From: Parathalassolituus penaei
Lineage (GTDB): Bacteria > Pseudomonadota > Gammaproteobacteria > Pseudomonadales > Oceanobacteraceae
Length of the DNA: 64,000 bases
Assembly: GCF_026626885.1 (NCBI RefSeq)
Contig: NZ_JAPNOA010000059.1
Location: 327 to 64,326, forward strand
Direction of reading: 5' to 3'
Within the stretch, counting starts at the first letter, position 1; every line of letters begins with the position of its first letter. Shown piece after piece: positions 26,271 through 35,930 of the stretch. Made by a program: the position numbers and the translations under genes. The notes under the pieces are model-generated. The model saw nothing but the letters and a program-made list of their open reading frames with translations, was not told where the DNA came from and ran no database searches.

Positions 26271-29200
26271 TTATGAGACCGTTTTTGGCGAGAATTTCTC
26301 CGAAACCTTTGTAACCAGTACATAGAACAGTGGCACAAAGAAGATCGCCAGGAAGGTGGCACTGAGCATACCGCCGATCACACCGGTACCAATCGCCTGA
26401 CGACTGGCCGCACCGGCACCGGTACTGATTGCCAGAGGCAACACACCGAGCATAAAGGCCATGGAAGTCATCACGATTGGACGCAGACGCATACGAGCCG
26501 CTTCAACCGCCGCCTTGGCCACACTCATTCCCTGTTCATGCAGCGCCTTGGCGAATTCCACAATCAGAATCGCGTTTTTCGCCGACAGACCAATGGTGGT
26601 GAGCAGACCGACCTGGAAGTACACGTCGTTCGCCAGCTCACGGAACGTGGCCGCCATCAGGGCACCCATGATACCCAGAGGCACCACCAGGATAACCGCA
26701 ATCGGCACCGCCCAGCTTTCATACAGAGCCGCCAGACAGAGGAACACCACCAGCAACGACAGGGTATACAGCAGAGGGGTTTGGGAACCGGACATACGTT
26801 CCTGATACGACAGGCCCGTCCATTCGATACCCACACCCGGTGGCAGTTTCTGCACGATTTCTTCAATCGCTGCCATCGCATCACCGGTACTCATACCCGG
26901 CGCGGCTTCACCCTGAATATTCACCGCTGGTACGCCGTTATAACGCTCCAGTTTTGGTGAACCGTATTCCCAGAAGGTGCTGGAGAAGGCGCTGAACGGC
27001 ACCATTTCACCCTGATTGTTGCGCACATACAGACCATCAAGATCTTCCGGCAACATACGCGCTGGCGCGTCAGCCTGCAGGTAGACCTTCTTGACGCGGC
27101 CACGATCCATAAAGTCGTTCACGTAAGAACCACCCCAGGCCGTGCTCAGGCTATCGTTCACATCGCTGATGTTCAGACCCAGAATCCGCACTTTTTCGTA
27201 GTCGATATCGATACGGAAAGTTGGTACATCCGGCATACCGTTTGGACGTACACGCGCCAGACGTGGATCTTTCGCCGCCATACCCAGCATCATGTTACGA
27301 GCCTGAATCAGCTTGTCATGACCAATGTTGCCACGGTCCTGCAGCATCACGTCGAAGCCGGATGCGTTACCCAGTTCGATGATCGGCGGCAGGTTGATCG
27401 GGTAAATCACCGCGTCCTTGATCTGCGACAGACCACCCCAGGCACGACCAATGACAGCCTGCACCACCAGACCAGGATTCTGACGTTCATCCCATGGTTT
27501 CAGACGCACAAACGCCAGACCCATGTTTTGCCCCTGACCAGCAAAGCTGAACCCGGATACGGTAAAGACCGAATCTACCGCCGGGTCCTGCTGGTAATAG
27601 GCGGTCAGCTGGTTCATAACCTCGATCGTACGATTCATAGTCGCACCAGCTGGCAATTGCACCAGGTTCAGCACCACGCCCTGATCTTCTTCCGGCAGGA
27701 AGGAAGTCGGCAGGCGCACATACAGCGTCGCCATCACACCCACCATCGCCAGGAACACCAGCACCATACTGACCGGGCTGCGCAGCGTACGGCTGACACC
27801 GTTTTCGTAGCTGCGAGTGGTCGCACCGAAGAAGCGATTGAACAGACCAAACAGACCTTTCTGACCATGATCGTCATGGTGTGGACGCAGCAAGCTGGCA
27901 CACAAGGCAGGAGTCAGGGTCAGAGCCACCAGCACCGACAGCGCCATCGCCGACACAATGGTCAACGAGAACTGACGGTAAATGGCACCGGTAGAGCCGG
28001 TCATAAAGGCCATTGGTACAAATACCGCCGACAGCACCAGCGCAATACCAATCAGAGCACTGGTGATCTGATCCATGGAGCGACGGGTTGCTTCTTTGGG
28101 GGAAAGCCCTTCTTCTTCCATCACCCGCTCAACGTTTTCTACCACCACAATGGCGTCGTCCACCAGCAGGCCAATCGCCAACACCAGACCAAACATGGTC
28201 AGGGTGTTGATGCTGTAGCCGAATACTGCCATCACACCGAAAGTACCCAGCAGTACCACAGGCACAGCAATGGTCGGGATCAGGGTTGCCCGGAACTTGC
28301 CGAGGAACAGGAACATCACCAGGAACACCAGCACCACCGCTTCGATCAGGGTGTTTACAACCTCCTCAATCGAGATACGCACAAACGGCGTGGTGTCATA
28401 GGGATAAATCACTTCCATGCCAGTTGGGAAAAACGGCTGCAATTCAGCAATGCGAGCACGTACAGCATCCGCGGTATCCAGGGCGTTGGCACCACTGGCA
28501 AGCTGGATCGCCAGACCGGTAGCGGCCTTGCCGTTGTAATAACTGTCGGCGGCATAACTCTCAGCACCCATTTCGACGCGCGCGATATCGCGCACACGCA
28601 CCTGGGAGCCATCCGGGTTCACCTTGACGAGGATATTTTCAAACTCCTCAACGCTGGACAGGCGAGTCTGGGCAATAATCGTAGCGTTCAGCTGCTGATT
28701 TTCGACTGCTGGCAGACCGCCCAGCTCACCGGCTGGAAACTGGGTATTCTGGTCAGAGATTGCACTTTTCACTTCCAGCGGTGTCAGGCCGTAGGCATTG
28801 AGCTTTTCCGGTTGCAGCCAGATACGCATGGCGTACTGAGCACCAAACACCCGAATCGTGCCGACACCCGGTACCCGTGACAGCGGATCCTTGAGGGTAC
28901 TGTTGGCGTAGTCGGCAAGGTCCGATTTGTTCATAGAGCCATCACCCGAGACCAAACCCACCACCATCAGGAAGCCGGTACGGCCTTTACTGACCTGCAC
29001 ACCCTGGCGCTGAACCGCTTCCGGCAGCAAGGCTTCGGCCTGTGCCAGCTTGTTCTGCACCTGAACCTGAGCGATGTCCGGATCGGTATCGGCCGAGAAG
29101 GTCAGGGTTACCTGGGCACTACCAGCGGAACTGCTGTTGGATGACATGTACAGCAGGCCATCCAGACCCGTCATGTTCTGTTCGATCACCTGGGTAACAC

Positions 29201-29378
29201 TGTCTTCCAGGGTTTTCGCAGACGCACCCGGATAGGTCGCCTGAATCGTCACCGATGGCGGCGCAATTGATGGATACTGCTGAATGGGCAGGTTCAATAC
29301 CGAGAGAGTACCCGCCATCATGATGAGGATAGCGATTACCCAGGCAAAAACCGGCCTGTCGATAAAAAATCGGGCCAT
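26271..29378 (-). CDS. RND multidrug efflux transporter (AcrB/MexB type)
   Basis: A 1035-aa inner-membrane proton antiporter of the HAE-1 family. [20 protein letters not shown] is the hallmark N-terminus. [19 protein letters not shown] and the porter-domain segments follow. The transmembrane half includes [20 protein letters not shown], where the DD pair ([13 protein letters not shown]) is the proton-relay aspartates of TM4, and [17 protein letters not shown] with the matching lysine. Length and twelve-span repeat match AcrB. It is preceded 12 nt upstream by its membrane-fusion partner. No outer-membrane channel gene or regulator is adjacent, so it probably uses a TolC/OprM encoded elsewhere. 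Confidence 0.95.
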   Translation of the reverse strand: MARFFIDRPVFAWVIAILIMMAGTLSVLNLPIQQYPSIAPPSVTIQATYPGASAKTLEDSVTQVIEQNMTGLDGLLYMSSNSSSAGSAQVTLTFSADTDPDIAQVQVQNKLAQAEALLPEAVQRQGVQVSKGRTGFLMVVGLVSGDGSMNKSDLADYANSTLKDPLSRVPGVGTIRVFGAQYAMRIWLQPEKLNAYGLTPLEVKSAISDQNTQFPAGELGGLPAVENQQLNATIIAQTRLSSVEEFENILVKVNPDGSQVRVRDIARVEMGAESYAADSYYNGKAATGLAIQLASGANALDTADAVRARIAELQPFFPTGMEVIYPYDTTPFVRISIEEVVNTLIEAVVLVFLVMFLFLGKFRATLIPTIAVPVVLLGTFGVMAVFGYSINTLTMFGLVLAIGLLVDDAIVVVENVERVMEEEGLSPKEATRRSMDQITSALIGIALVLSAVFVPMAFMTGSTGAIYRQFSLTIVSAMALSVLVALTLTPALCASLLRPHHDDHGQKGLFGLFNRFFGATTRSYENGVSRTLRSPVSMVLVFLAMVGVMATLYVRLPTSFLPEEDQGVVLNLVQLPAGATMNRTIEVMNQLTAYYQQDPAVDSVFTVSGFSFAGQGQNMGLAFVRLKPWDERQNPGLVVQAVIGRAWGGLSQIKDAVIYPINLPPIIELGNASGFDVMLQDRGNIGHDKLIQARNMMLGMAAKDPRLARVRPNGMPDVPTFRIDIDYEKVRILGLNISDVNDSLSTAWGGSYVNDFMDRGRVKKVYLQADAPARMLPEDLDGLYVRNNQGEMVPFSAFSSTFWEYGSPKLERYNGVPAVNIQGEAAPGMSTGDAMAAIEEIVQKLPPGVGIEWTGLSYQERMSGSQTPLLYTLSLLVVFLCLAALYESWAVPIAVILVVPLGIMGALMAATFRELANDVYFQVGLLTTIGLSAKNAILIVEFAKALHEQGMSVAKAAVEAARMRLRPIVMTSMAFMLGVLPLAISTGAGAASRQAIGTGVIGGMLSATFLAIFFVPLFYVLVTKVSEKFSPKTVS

Positions 29379-29390
29379 ATGTCTGCCTCC

Positions 29391-30548
29391 TTACTGAGCC
29401 TTGTTGTTGCCAGAACCAGGCATGGCAACCGGATTCGGGTTCACAGTTGCACCCGGTGCGGCTTTCTGCAGGCCAGACAGGATGACTTTTTCACCACCGT
29501 TCAGACCAGAACGCACCAGCCACTTGTCACCCACAGCCTGACCCAGTTCAACTGGACGAGCCTCAACCTGATTGGCATCGTTTACCAGCATCACAGTCGT
29601 GCTGCCGTTCGGATTACGCTGCACCGACTGCTGTGGAACCAGCATAGCGGCGTCCAGGGTTTCGGTTACCAGACGGGCACGCACAAACATACCTGGCAAC
29701 AGGGAACGATCTTCGTTCTGGAACAGCACCCGCACGTTCACCATGCCAGTACCTTCATCCACACCAACGTCGGCAAACTGCAGTTTGCCTTCTTCAGCCA
29801 TGGTTGAACCGTTTTTCAGCTCCAGCAGCACCTTGGCGGCATCGCTGTGTTTCAGCTGCAGGAAACTTTCCGCAGGGCTCTGCACGTCGACGTACACAGG
29901 GGAAATCTGGCGAATAATGGTCAGGGCGGTGCTCTGCTGAGCCGATACCAGCGCACCCTCGGTGTAAAGAGAGCGGGAAATCACACCGGAAATCGGTGCT
30001 GTGATTTCGGTGTAGCCGAGATTAACCTCAGCGCTGCGCACGGCGGCACGAGCAGCCTTGATCTGGGCATCAGCCTGTTTGGATGCGGCTTCGGAATCAT
30101 CCACTTCCTGCTTGGAAATCGCAGATGTTTTCGACAGCGCCTTGTAACGCTCGGCTTTTACCCGGGCGCTGTAGGCGTTGGCTTCCGCCACTGCCAGTTG
30201 GGCTTCAGCGCTGGCCAGAGCCGCCTGATATAAGGCCGGGTCAATCTGGTACAGCTTGTCACCCGCTTTTACAAACGCACCTTCCTCGAAGAAACGTTTG
30301 CGAATAATGCCGCTGACCTGTGGACGGATTTCCGCCACCCGGTAAGCGCTGACGCGCCCCGGCAGAGTGTCAGATAGTTCCAGAGGCTGGGTGGCGACGG
30401 TGACCACATCCACGCCTGCTGGCGGCATTTGCATGGCGGCGGCACCGGCTTTGCCTTGCTCACCCTGTTGGCAGGCGGCCAGTGACAGCAGCATGGCTCC
30501 CAGCAATGGCAGCCGGTAAAAACCGGGTCGTGTAATCATTCGTCCCAT
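29391..30548 (-). CDS. RND periplasmic adaptor (AcrA/MexA type) lipoprotein
   Basis: A 385-aa membrane-fusion protein. From ATG 30548 (GAGGAAGG upstream) the signal sequence ends in the lipobox LAAC, so the adaptor is lipid-anchored to the inner membrane. ELSDTLPGRVSAYRVAEIRPQVSGII and AGDKLYQIDPALYQAALASAEA mark the lipoyl and hairpin domains. NLGYTEITAPISGVISR is the second lipoyl half, and RNPNGSTTVMLVND and GEKVILSGLQK lie in the beta-barrel/membrane-proximal domain. It links the RND pump to an outer-membrane channel. It is the first gene of a two-gene operon. Confidence 0.93.
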   Translation of the reverse strand: MGRMITRPGFYRLPLLGAMLLSLAACQQGEQGKAGAAAMQMPPAGVDVVTVATQPLELSDTLPGRVSAYRVAEIRPQVSGIIRKRFFEEGAFVKAGDKLYQIDPALYQAALASAEAQLAVAEANAYSARVKAERYKALSKTSAISKQEVDDSEAASKQADAQIKAARAAVRSAEVNLGYTEITAPISGVISRSLYTEGALVSAQQSTALTIIRQISPVYVDVQSPAESFLQLKHSDAAKVLLELKNGSTMAEEGKLQFADVGVDEGTGMVNVRVLFQNEDRSLLPGMFVRARLVTETLDAAMLVPQQSVQRNPNGSTTVMLVNDANQVEARPVELGQAVGDKWLVRSGLNGGEKVILSGLQKAAPGATVNPNPVAMPGSGNNKAQ

Positions 30549-30753
30549 ACCTTCCTCTTGAATCGTTTGAATCAGAATTGTTATCTGCCGTTGAATGCCT
30601 GACATCCGCTCAGGGGTAAAACATCCTCTGCGACTGTACTGCAAGTCTGCATGACGGCAGGACTGGCTGCGGGCACCAGTTTGGATACTGAGCGTTATAT
30701 CGGCCTGCGATGGTACTGACTAGAGCCTGATTCGGAATGAATTGTTGGCCTTT

Positions 30754-30939
30754 TTGCAACAGTATCAGAATCCGGCAATGTTGCAGGAATGAGCCGTAAT
30801 ATTGCGATTGCGGCTAGCAGACATCACAACAAAAGGCTTGATAGTGGATCTTTCATGCATTCATGACAAAAGATGTATGTGCTATTGAGCCACGATGAAC
30901 AAGGCTGTTGCGCTTATAAACACCTTGCAACTGTTGCAA
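30754..30939. promoter_or_regulatory. TTGCAAC repeats, candidate operator sites
   Basis: A perfect palindrome TTGCAAC-T-GTTGCAA occupies 30925-30939. A further TTGCAAC is at 30754-30760 and a partial inverted GTTGCA at 30780-30785. All lie within the 435-nt region upstream of the efflux adaptor. Spacing and symmetry suggest a dimeric regulator, but no regulator is identified. Confidence 0.35.
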
Positions 30940-30963
30940 AATAGTGAGCAAAGACGCTTTTTA

Positions 30964-30981
30964 GCGGAACGAACGTTCCGC
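30964..30981. repeat. Inverted repeat after the DUF4124 gene
   Basis: GCGGAACG (30964-30971) and CGTTCCGC (30974-30981) are separated by two bases, four bases beyond the stop of the gene at 30985. The position fits a transcription end for that gene, although no T-run follows on the minus strand. It could also be an operator. Confidence 0.35.
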
Positions 30982-30984
30982 AAT

Positions 30985-31467
30985 TTAGCGGCAAACCTGA
31001 TTCATCTCATCACGCAAGCGGTTCAATTGATCGCGACGCTGGCGTAATTTATCAACGGATGACGACAGGTTATGACTGATGCGGTCGTACTGGCCGCGCA
31101 ACTTCGCACAACGCTGCTGGCGTTGCTGCTCGCGCAGCTGCTCCCTGGCAATCGCCGCTGCGCGCTGTTCACGCATCTGTCGGACTTCCGAGCTCGAACG
31201 GCTGTTGATCACACCCGACTGCGGCTGCACCTGAGTGTATACAGAAGGCTCAGATGGGTTGACCGCCGTAACCTCGGCACCCGCCGCCCGAGCCGCCTGG
31301 GCATCACCAAAATGCAAATGCCCCTCGGCATCGCGCCACTGGTACATCTCGGCCGCAGACACCGGTGTCCACACCAGAGCGATCAGACTCAGCAGAAAAA
31401 TACGCGCAAGACGTATTCCAAGAGATGGGATACCACTAACCGAAAAGACTCCGGTATTTCTGGCCAT
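30985..31467 (-). CDS. DUF4124-domain exported protein
   Basis: A 160-aa protein starting at ATG 31467, with the full AAGGAGGTG ribosome site upstream. The hydrophobic segment at about residues 20-38 ends in PVSAAEMYQW, a signal peptidase I-like site. EMYQWRDAEGHLHFGD is the DUF4124 signature (a short beta-rich module common in exported gammaproteobacterial proteins). The rest is an Arg/Gln-rich helix with many REQ repeats (positions ~95-150), probably coiled coil. Function unknown. It lies 29 nt after recJ on the same strand and may be the second gene of that transcript. Confidence 0.75.
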   Translation of the reverse strand: MARNTGVFSVSGIPSLGIRLARIFLLSLIALVWTPVSAAEMYQWRDAEGHLHFGDAQAARAAGAEVTAVNPSEPSVYTQVQPQSGVINSRSSSEVRQMREQRAAAIAREQLREQQRQQRCAKLRGQYDRISHNLSSSVDKLRQRRDQLNRLRDEMNQVCR

Positions 31468-31496
31468 CAATATTCACCTCCTTGTGAACGTTCAAC

Positions 31497-33206
31497 TCAG
31501 AAATCAGGCAACTGCCGGATCAGTAATTGCACCGACTGCCGCCCGCGAAACTCATTGATCTCAAGCTGGAACACCATGCGCGCTTGCTGAATTTCCGGGC
31601 GCGGCCAGACCGACGGATCGATATTGAACCAGATGGCGTCAAATACCCGACCCGATCCCAGCGGCTCCAACACCATTTTCAGGTGACGTTCACCGACCAG
31701 TTTCTGCTGAACGATACGAAACTCCCCAACAAACACCGGCTCCGGAAAACCCTGCCCCCAGGGCCCGGCCCAGCGCAGCTGCTCAGCCAGCTCCAGCGCC
31801 ATATCATCGGCCGTCAGCTCACCATCTACCTCGATACGCTGCTGCAACTGATCAGCATTGAGCAACTCACGGCACACTTCGTCAAATGCCGCACGGAACG
31901 GTTCGAAACAACCAGGATTCAGCGTCATGCCCGCCGCCATGGCATGACCACCAAACTTGCGCATCAACCCCGGATAACGTTTGTCGACCAGATCCAGTGC
32001 ATCACGCATATGCAGCCCGGCAATCGATCGCGCTGACCCCTTGAGTTCGTCACGATCACCACTGGCAAACGCAATTACCGGCCGGTGTACTTTTTCCTTG
32101 ATGCGCGATGCCAGGATACCAATCACGCCTTGATGCCATTCCGGATGAAACAGACACAAGCCGGTCGGCAGGTTTTGTTGTTGCCAGCCCTTCAGGAAAC
32201 GCTCGGCATCCGCCGACATGGCCGCTTCGATGCCGCGGCGGTCGCGATTGAATTCGTCCAGCTGGGTCGCCATTTCCAGCGCCAGCAACGGATCATCGGT
32301 AAGCAGACATTCGATACCGATACTCATGTCATCCAGACGACCAGCCGCATTCAGTCGCGGCCCCACCACAAAACCAAAATCGGTACTGACAGCCCGAGCC
32401 GCATTCCGCCCCGCTACCTGCAACAAGGCTGGAATTCCCACGACGGCACGTCCGGCACGAATCCGGCGCAACCCCTGCTCCACCAGAATCCGGTTATTGC
32501 GATCGAGTGGCACCACATCCGCAACCGTAGCCAGCGCCACCAGATCCAGCAACACCGCCAGATTCGGCGCTTCAGTTCGGAAATATCCCATCTCCTGCAA
32601 ACGCGCCCGCAACGCCAGCATCACGTAAAACACCACCGTACAACCACAGGCAGCCTTACTGGCAAACCTGCAGCCATGCTGATTCGGATTCACAATCGCC
32701 GCGGCGGCGGGTAACTCACCACCCGGCAGGTGATGGTCAGTCACCACCACCGGAATACCGGCAGCATTGGCCGCCGCAACACCTGCTACTGCCGCAATGC
32801 CGTTATCCACCGTCAGAATCAGATCGGGGCGCCGTTCAACCGCCACCGCCACCAGCTCCGGCGTGAGGCCATAACCGAAATCGAAACGGTTGGGCACCAG
32901 ATAATCAAGACGGGTTGCCCCCAGCATTCGTAACGCCCGAATGGCCACCGCCGTACTGGTTGCACCATCGACGTCAAAATCGCCGACAATCAGCAAGGAA
33001 CGCTGTTCGGTCACAACGGGCAACAAATAATCCACCGCCTGCTGAATACCGGCCATGTCATACCAGGGCAACAGATGCTTGAGTGACAACTCAAGCTCAG
33101 CGTTTTCACGCACACCACGAGCGGCATAAATACGCTGCAGCACCGGGTGTAACCCGGAGTTTTGCAAGGCGTGTTGTGGATGCTTGCGCTCGACTACCTC
33201 AACCAT
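31497..33206 (-). CDS. recJ: Single-stranded-DNA-specific exonuclease RecJ
   Basis: A 569-aa 5'-3' ssDNA exonuclease acting in RecF-pathway recombination and mismatch/base-excision repair. The DHH core is visible: D76/D78/D80 in GDFDVDG, the second acidic block in ILTVDNGIAA, DHH in VVTDHHLPGGELP, and the DHHA1 domain with RPVIAFASGD, KGSARSIAG and GGHAMAAG. The OB domain forms the C-terminus, ending VQLLIRQLPDF. The size matches RecJ (~570 aa). The ATG at 33206 is the first Met consistent with homologues; an upstream TTG at 33218 would add four residues. Confidence 0.95.
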   Translation of the reverse strand: MVEVVERKHPQHALQNSGLHPVLQRIYAARGVRENAELELSLKHLLPWYDMAGIQQAVDYLLPVVTEQRSLLIVGDFDVDGATSTAVAIRALRMLGATRLDYLVPNRFDFGYGLTPELVAVAVERRPDLILTVDNGIAAVAGVAAANAAGIPVVVTDHHLPGGELPAAAAIVNPNQHGCRFASKAACGCTVVFYVMLALRARLQEMGYFRTEAPNLAVLLDLVALATVADVVPLDRNNRILVEQGLRRIRAGRAVVGIPALLQVAGRNAARAVSTDFGFVVGPRLNAAGRLDDMSIGIECLLTDDPLLALEMATQLDEFNRDRRGIEAAMSADAERFLKGWQQQNLPTGLCLFHPEWHQGVIGILASRIKEKVHRPVIAFASGDRDELKGSARSIAGLHMRDALDLVDKRYPGLMRKFGGHAMAAGMTLNPGCFEPFRAAFDEVCRELLNADQLQQRIEVDGELTADDMALELAEQLRWAGPWGQGFPEPVFVGEFRIVQQKLVGERHLKMVLEPLGSGRVFDAIWFNIDPSVWPRPEIQQARMVFQLEINEFRGRQSVQLLIRQLPDF

Positions 33207-33256
33207 AATGCTGGCCAACCTGTTTTCTCATCTCACCGGCAGTGTATACGAAAACC

Positions 33257-34108
33257 CTATTCCGGCGGACGTACCCGCACAAAGCGGGCAAAACGCGGCA
33301 ACCCTGTGCGGGTAACGCCACTGCTGCTGTAGGTGATTCGCGTGCCCACAGCCGGTGGCTGACGGCGCAACGCGTCACTCAACCCTGTGCCAATACGAAA
33401 CTCACGACCGTCATCGGCTCGTACCTGCAAGGCACCGGTTTGTCCCTGATATTTTCCTTTACCGGGGATGTAACCAATCACCACGGCCTCGGCATCATCG
33501 ACGGGTTTGAGTTTGCACCAGTCGCTACTGCGGCTGGCCTGATAAAAGGAGCCTTTGCGGCGTAACACCAACCCTTCACCGCCGCCGCTGACCACCGTTT
33601 GCAGCCAGCTTTGCAAATCCTCATCGTTGGCCACTGAACGCTGCTCTACCAGCCGGATCACGGCTGAATCCCGAGTAGCCGCTTGCAAGGCCAGCGCCTG
33701 CAAACGCGCCTCCAGTGGTAAATCGCTGCGTGGAAGGTCAAACACCATAAAGTGCACATCCTGCCAGTCAGCCAGCGGACGTTGTCCGGCGCGCACCAGA
33801 GCACTGACACGCTCGAAGGAACCTCGCCCCGCCCACAACTCACCGTCCAGCGCGACACCGGCGGGCAGTGCTGCCTGCCACTCAGGCGGAATCGCAATGG
33901 GGTAGCCGGAACGTGTCAGCAGCTGTTCACCATCCCACCAGGCTCGTACACCATCGAGTTTTTCACTGACCAACCAGGCCACCGGCGACCAGCCGGATTG
34001 CCAGCGTTCTGCCAGCATGACAGGAGGAGGTGAAATCTGAGCCAATGGCCACAATGGCCAGCACATCAGAACAATCATCAGGATGACGGAAAGCAGGGCA
34101 TGATCCAT
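33257..34108 (-). CDS. ligE: Periplasmic ATP-dependent DNA ligase (LigE type)
   Basis: A 283-aa minimal ATP-dependent ligase. The chosen ATG (34108) has AAGGAG ten bases upstream and yields a signal peptide (MDHALLSVILMIVLMCWPLW) cleaved near PLAQ, which fits the known periplasmic Lig E enzymes. SEKLDGVRAWWDG contains the nucleophile K50. ALDGELWAGRGSFE, MVFDLP, GEGLVLRRKGS and CKLKPVDDAEAVV are nucleotidyltransferase motifs III-V. The C-terminal part is an OB fold. The family lacks extra DNA-binding domains, as here. A role in repair or uptake of extracellular/periplasmic DNA is proposed in the literature for LigE. Confidence 0.9.
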   Translation of the reverse strand: MDHALLSVILMIVLMCWPLWPLAQISPPPVMLAERWQSGWSPVAWLVSEKLDGVRAWWDGEQLLTRSGYPIAIPPEWQAALPAGVALDGELWAGRGSFERVSALVRAGQRPLADWQDVHFMVFDLPRSDLPLEARLQALALQAATRDSAVIRLVEQRSVANDEDLQSWLQTVVSGGGEGLVLRRKGSFYQASRSSDWCKLKPVDDAEAVVIGYIPGKGKYQGQTGALQVRADDGREFRIGTGLSDALRRQPPAVGTRITYSSSGVTRTGLPRFARFVRVRPPE

Positions 34109-34272
34109 CGGCGGCACTCCTTGTATCGCAACAGAGGGCCAATTTGCGGCTACCGACGCCATCACACCAGTACCACTGAAGCAAGTTCAGCATTTAGCAT
34201 TAGGTCAACAAGGCTTGACAGCCCGCAGCGGGTTTTGAATCCTTTCTGCCGGACAATAAAAAAGAAGTGCTT

Positions 34273-34674
34273 ATGCGTTATTACCTGCTCGGACTTGGCA
34301 GCAACATTCAGCCCGACCAACATCTTGCCCGCGCCTGTAGCGAACTGGCGCAGCGTTATCAGCTGTTGGCCAGCTCTCCGGTAATCGCCACGCCCACCGA
34401 AGGCTGTGGTTTCCACTATCCGTTTCGTAACCAGCTGGCGCTGATTGCAACCGGACTGGATGCCACTCATCTCAAACAGGAATTATTAAAACTGGAAGCC
34501 GACTTCGGGCGCGAACCCAAAAGCCCGGAGCGCAAACATCACGATCGCACCATTGATGTGGATATTCTGGTGGAAAGCAACCACGCAGAAGACTGCCTGC
34601 GCGAACCGCTGCAAGATCGTTATTATCAGGCAGTGATGGAACAGTGGCCTGCAGCTCAGACGTTAAAAGTCTGA
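34273..34674 (+). CDS. folK: 6-hydroxymethyl-7,8-dihydropterin pyrophosphokinase (HPPK)-like
   Basis: A 133-aa protein beginning MRYYLLGLGSNIQPDQHLARA, the HPPK N-terminal LGSN block, with PFRNQLALIATGLD and the catalytic loop region FGREPKSPERKHHDRTIDVDILV (R...DRTIDxDIL). It transfers pyrophosphate from ATP to the pterin in folate synthesis. It is about 25 residues shorter than E. coli FolK at the C-terminus (no HPRM-type end), a known shorter subgroup. The start is ATG 34273. Its 3' end overlaps the convergent folM by 19 nt, a functional pairing since both act on pterins. Confidence 0.82.
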   Translation: MRYYLLGLGSNIQPDQHLARACSELAQRYQLLASSPVIATPTEGCGFHYPFRNQLALIATGLDATHLKQELLKLEADFGREPKSPERKHHDRTIDVDILVESNHAEDCLREPLQDRYYQAVMEQWPAAQTLKV

Positions 34675-35372
34675 TCGTAACGATTAGCCACAAAACGTCC
34701 GCCGTCGACGCGCATCACAGTTCCCGTCATGGCATCGGCGGCCAGCAGAAAATCACAGGCCTGCACAATAGCGCCGTAGCCCAGCTCACGACGAATCAGC
34801 GACTGCGATAACACTCGCTGCCGGTATTCTTCAGAATGCTCAGGCAAAAATTGCACAGGCCCTGGCTGAATCACATTGACCCGCACCCGTCCCGCCAGAC
34901 GCTGGGCCATGCTCAATGCCCAATTCTGCAAGGCCGCCTTGCTGGCGCAATACACACTGAAACGCTGATTGGGAATTTCGGCGTAGATATCACTCATCAC
35001 CACCATGGAAGCAGTGGTCGTCCACTGATTGTCCAGAGCCGCGGTGATCTGCACCGGTGCGCTGACATGCACCTGATAATGACGTGTTACATGATCACCG
35101 AGCTCAGCAGCGCCAACAGCAGAATCCGGAACAAAGCAGGAGGCGTTATGAATAACTGCATCAACCGGCCCCAACCCTGCCAATTGCAAGCACAAAGCCT
35201 GCACCGCCAACGGATCAGACAAGTCAGCCTGCAAGCGCACAATACGGGGATCGTCCGGTAACTCACACTGACTGTTGTAATGAGCCAGTACCCGCCAGCC
35301 CAGCGACCAGTAATGCTCTGCCAGTGTTTTGCCCAGCCGTCGCCCGGCACCGGTAATCAGGATGGTTTTCAT
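34656..35372 (-). CDS. folM: Dihydromonapterin/pteridine reductase-like SDR (FolM)
   Basis: A 239-aa short-chain dehydrogenase/reductase. MKTILITGAGRRLGKTLAEHY contains TGxxRRxG, the arginine variant of the cofactor-binding motif that selects NADPH in FolM/PTR1 enzymes. VIHNAS, then S and YCASKAAL (YxxxK) give the active-site set. C-terminal GTVMRVDGGRFVANRYDQTF fits pteridine reductases. The start at 35372 has GGAGAG upstream. It reduces dihydromonapterin or dihydrofolate, producing tetrahydro-pterins. Adjacent convergent folK strengthens the pterin assignment. Confidence 0.87.
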   Translation of the reverse strand: MKTILITGAGRRLGKTLAEHYWSLGWRVLAHYNSQCELPDDPRIVRLQADLSDPLAVQALCLQLAGLGPVDAVIHNASCFVPDSAVGAAELGDHVTRHYQVHVSAPVQITAALDNQWTTTASMVVMSDIYAEIPNQRFSVYCASKAALQNWALSMAQRLAGRVRVNVIQPGPVQFLPEHSEEYRQRVLSQSLIRRELGYGAIVQACDFLLAADAMTGTVMRVDGGRFVANRYDQTFNV

Positions 35373-35522
35373 AACGTGACTCTCCGTGAATCCACGGAAA
35401 TTGGAACATGAACGGGCCATGACTCGCCAGCGTCAGAAAATCGACTTGCGAAAACGCCAAATCAGCCGACAAAAACTGATAAATGGTGATTTTTTAGCAA
35501 CAAGGTTTGATGATTATTCCCG

Positions 35523-35735
<213 letters not shown>

Positions 35736-35875
35736 GGTTATGAGAATGAAGACAGAAGATCACAAAAAATAATCTTAAAATGCATAAATCACCTTAAATC
35801 ACCAACTTAGAAGCAGTTTTAATCTCAAAATAAAAATCATCCAAGGTACATTAAGATCGATTAGTTCTTGCTCAT

Positions 35876-35895
35876 GGCACGGTTTTAGGCACAGA
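35876..35895 (+). promoter_or_regulatory. Candidate left arm-type integrase sites
   Basis: GGCACGG (35876-35882) and GGCACAGA (35888-35895) lie in the same orientation 12 bp apart, about 135 nt inside the left end. The same GGCACAGA word occurs twice, 11 bp apart, near the right end (62884, 62895). Paired short direct repeats near both ends suit arm sites for the N-terminal domain of a DUF3596-type integrase. This is inference. The left pair also overlaps the likely promoter zone of the 35931 gene. Confidence 0.35.
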
Positions 35896-35930
35896 ATCGA
35901 CCGAAAGGGAGTGACCTTAGGGGTGATTGG

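Larger units (their letters stand above)
30549..30984. other. Intergenic region upstream of the efflux operon
   Basis: About 435 nt without a supported gene between the adaptor start and the stop of the DUF4124 gene. It must hold the efflux promoter. It contains TTGCAAC half-sites and one 15-bp palindrome (listed separately) and, at its right edge, an 8-bp-armed inverted repeat. No adjacent TetR/MarR-type regulator gene exists, so control must come from elsewhere. Confidence 0.5.

Noticed and set aside
27318..28880. 520-aa plus-strand frame
   Set aside because: Shadow of the RND transporter gene on the opposite strand: His/Gln-rich composition without any domain and no ribosome site.
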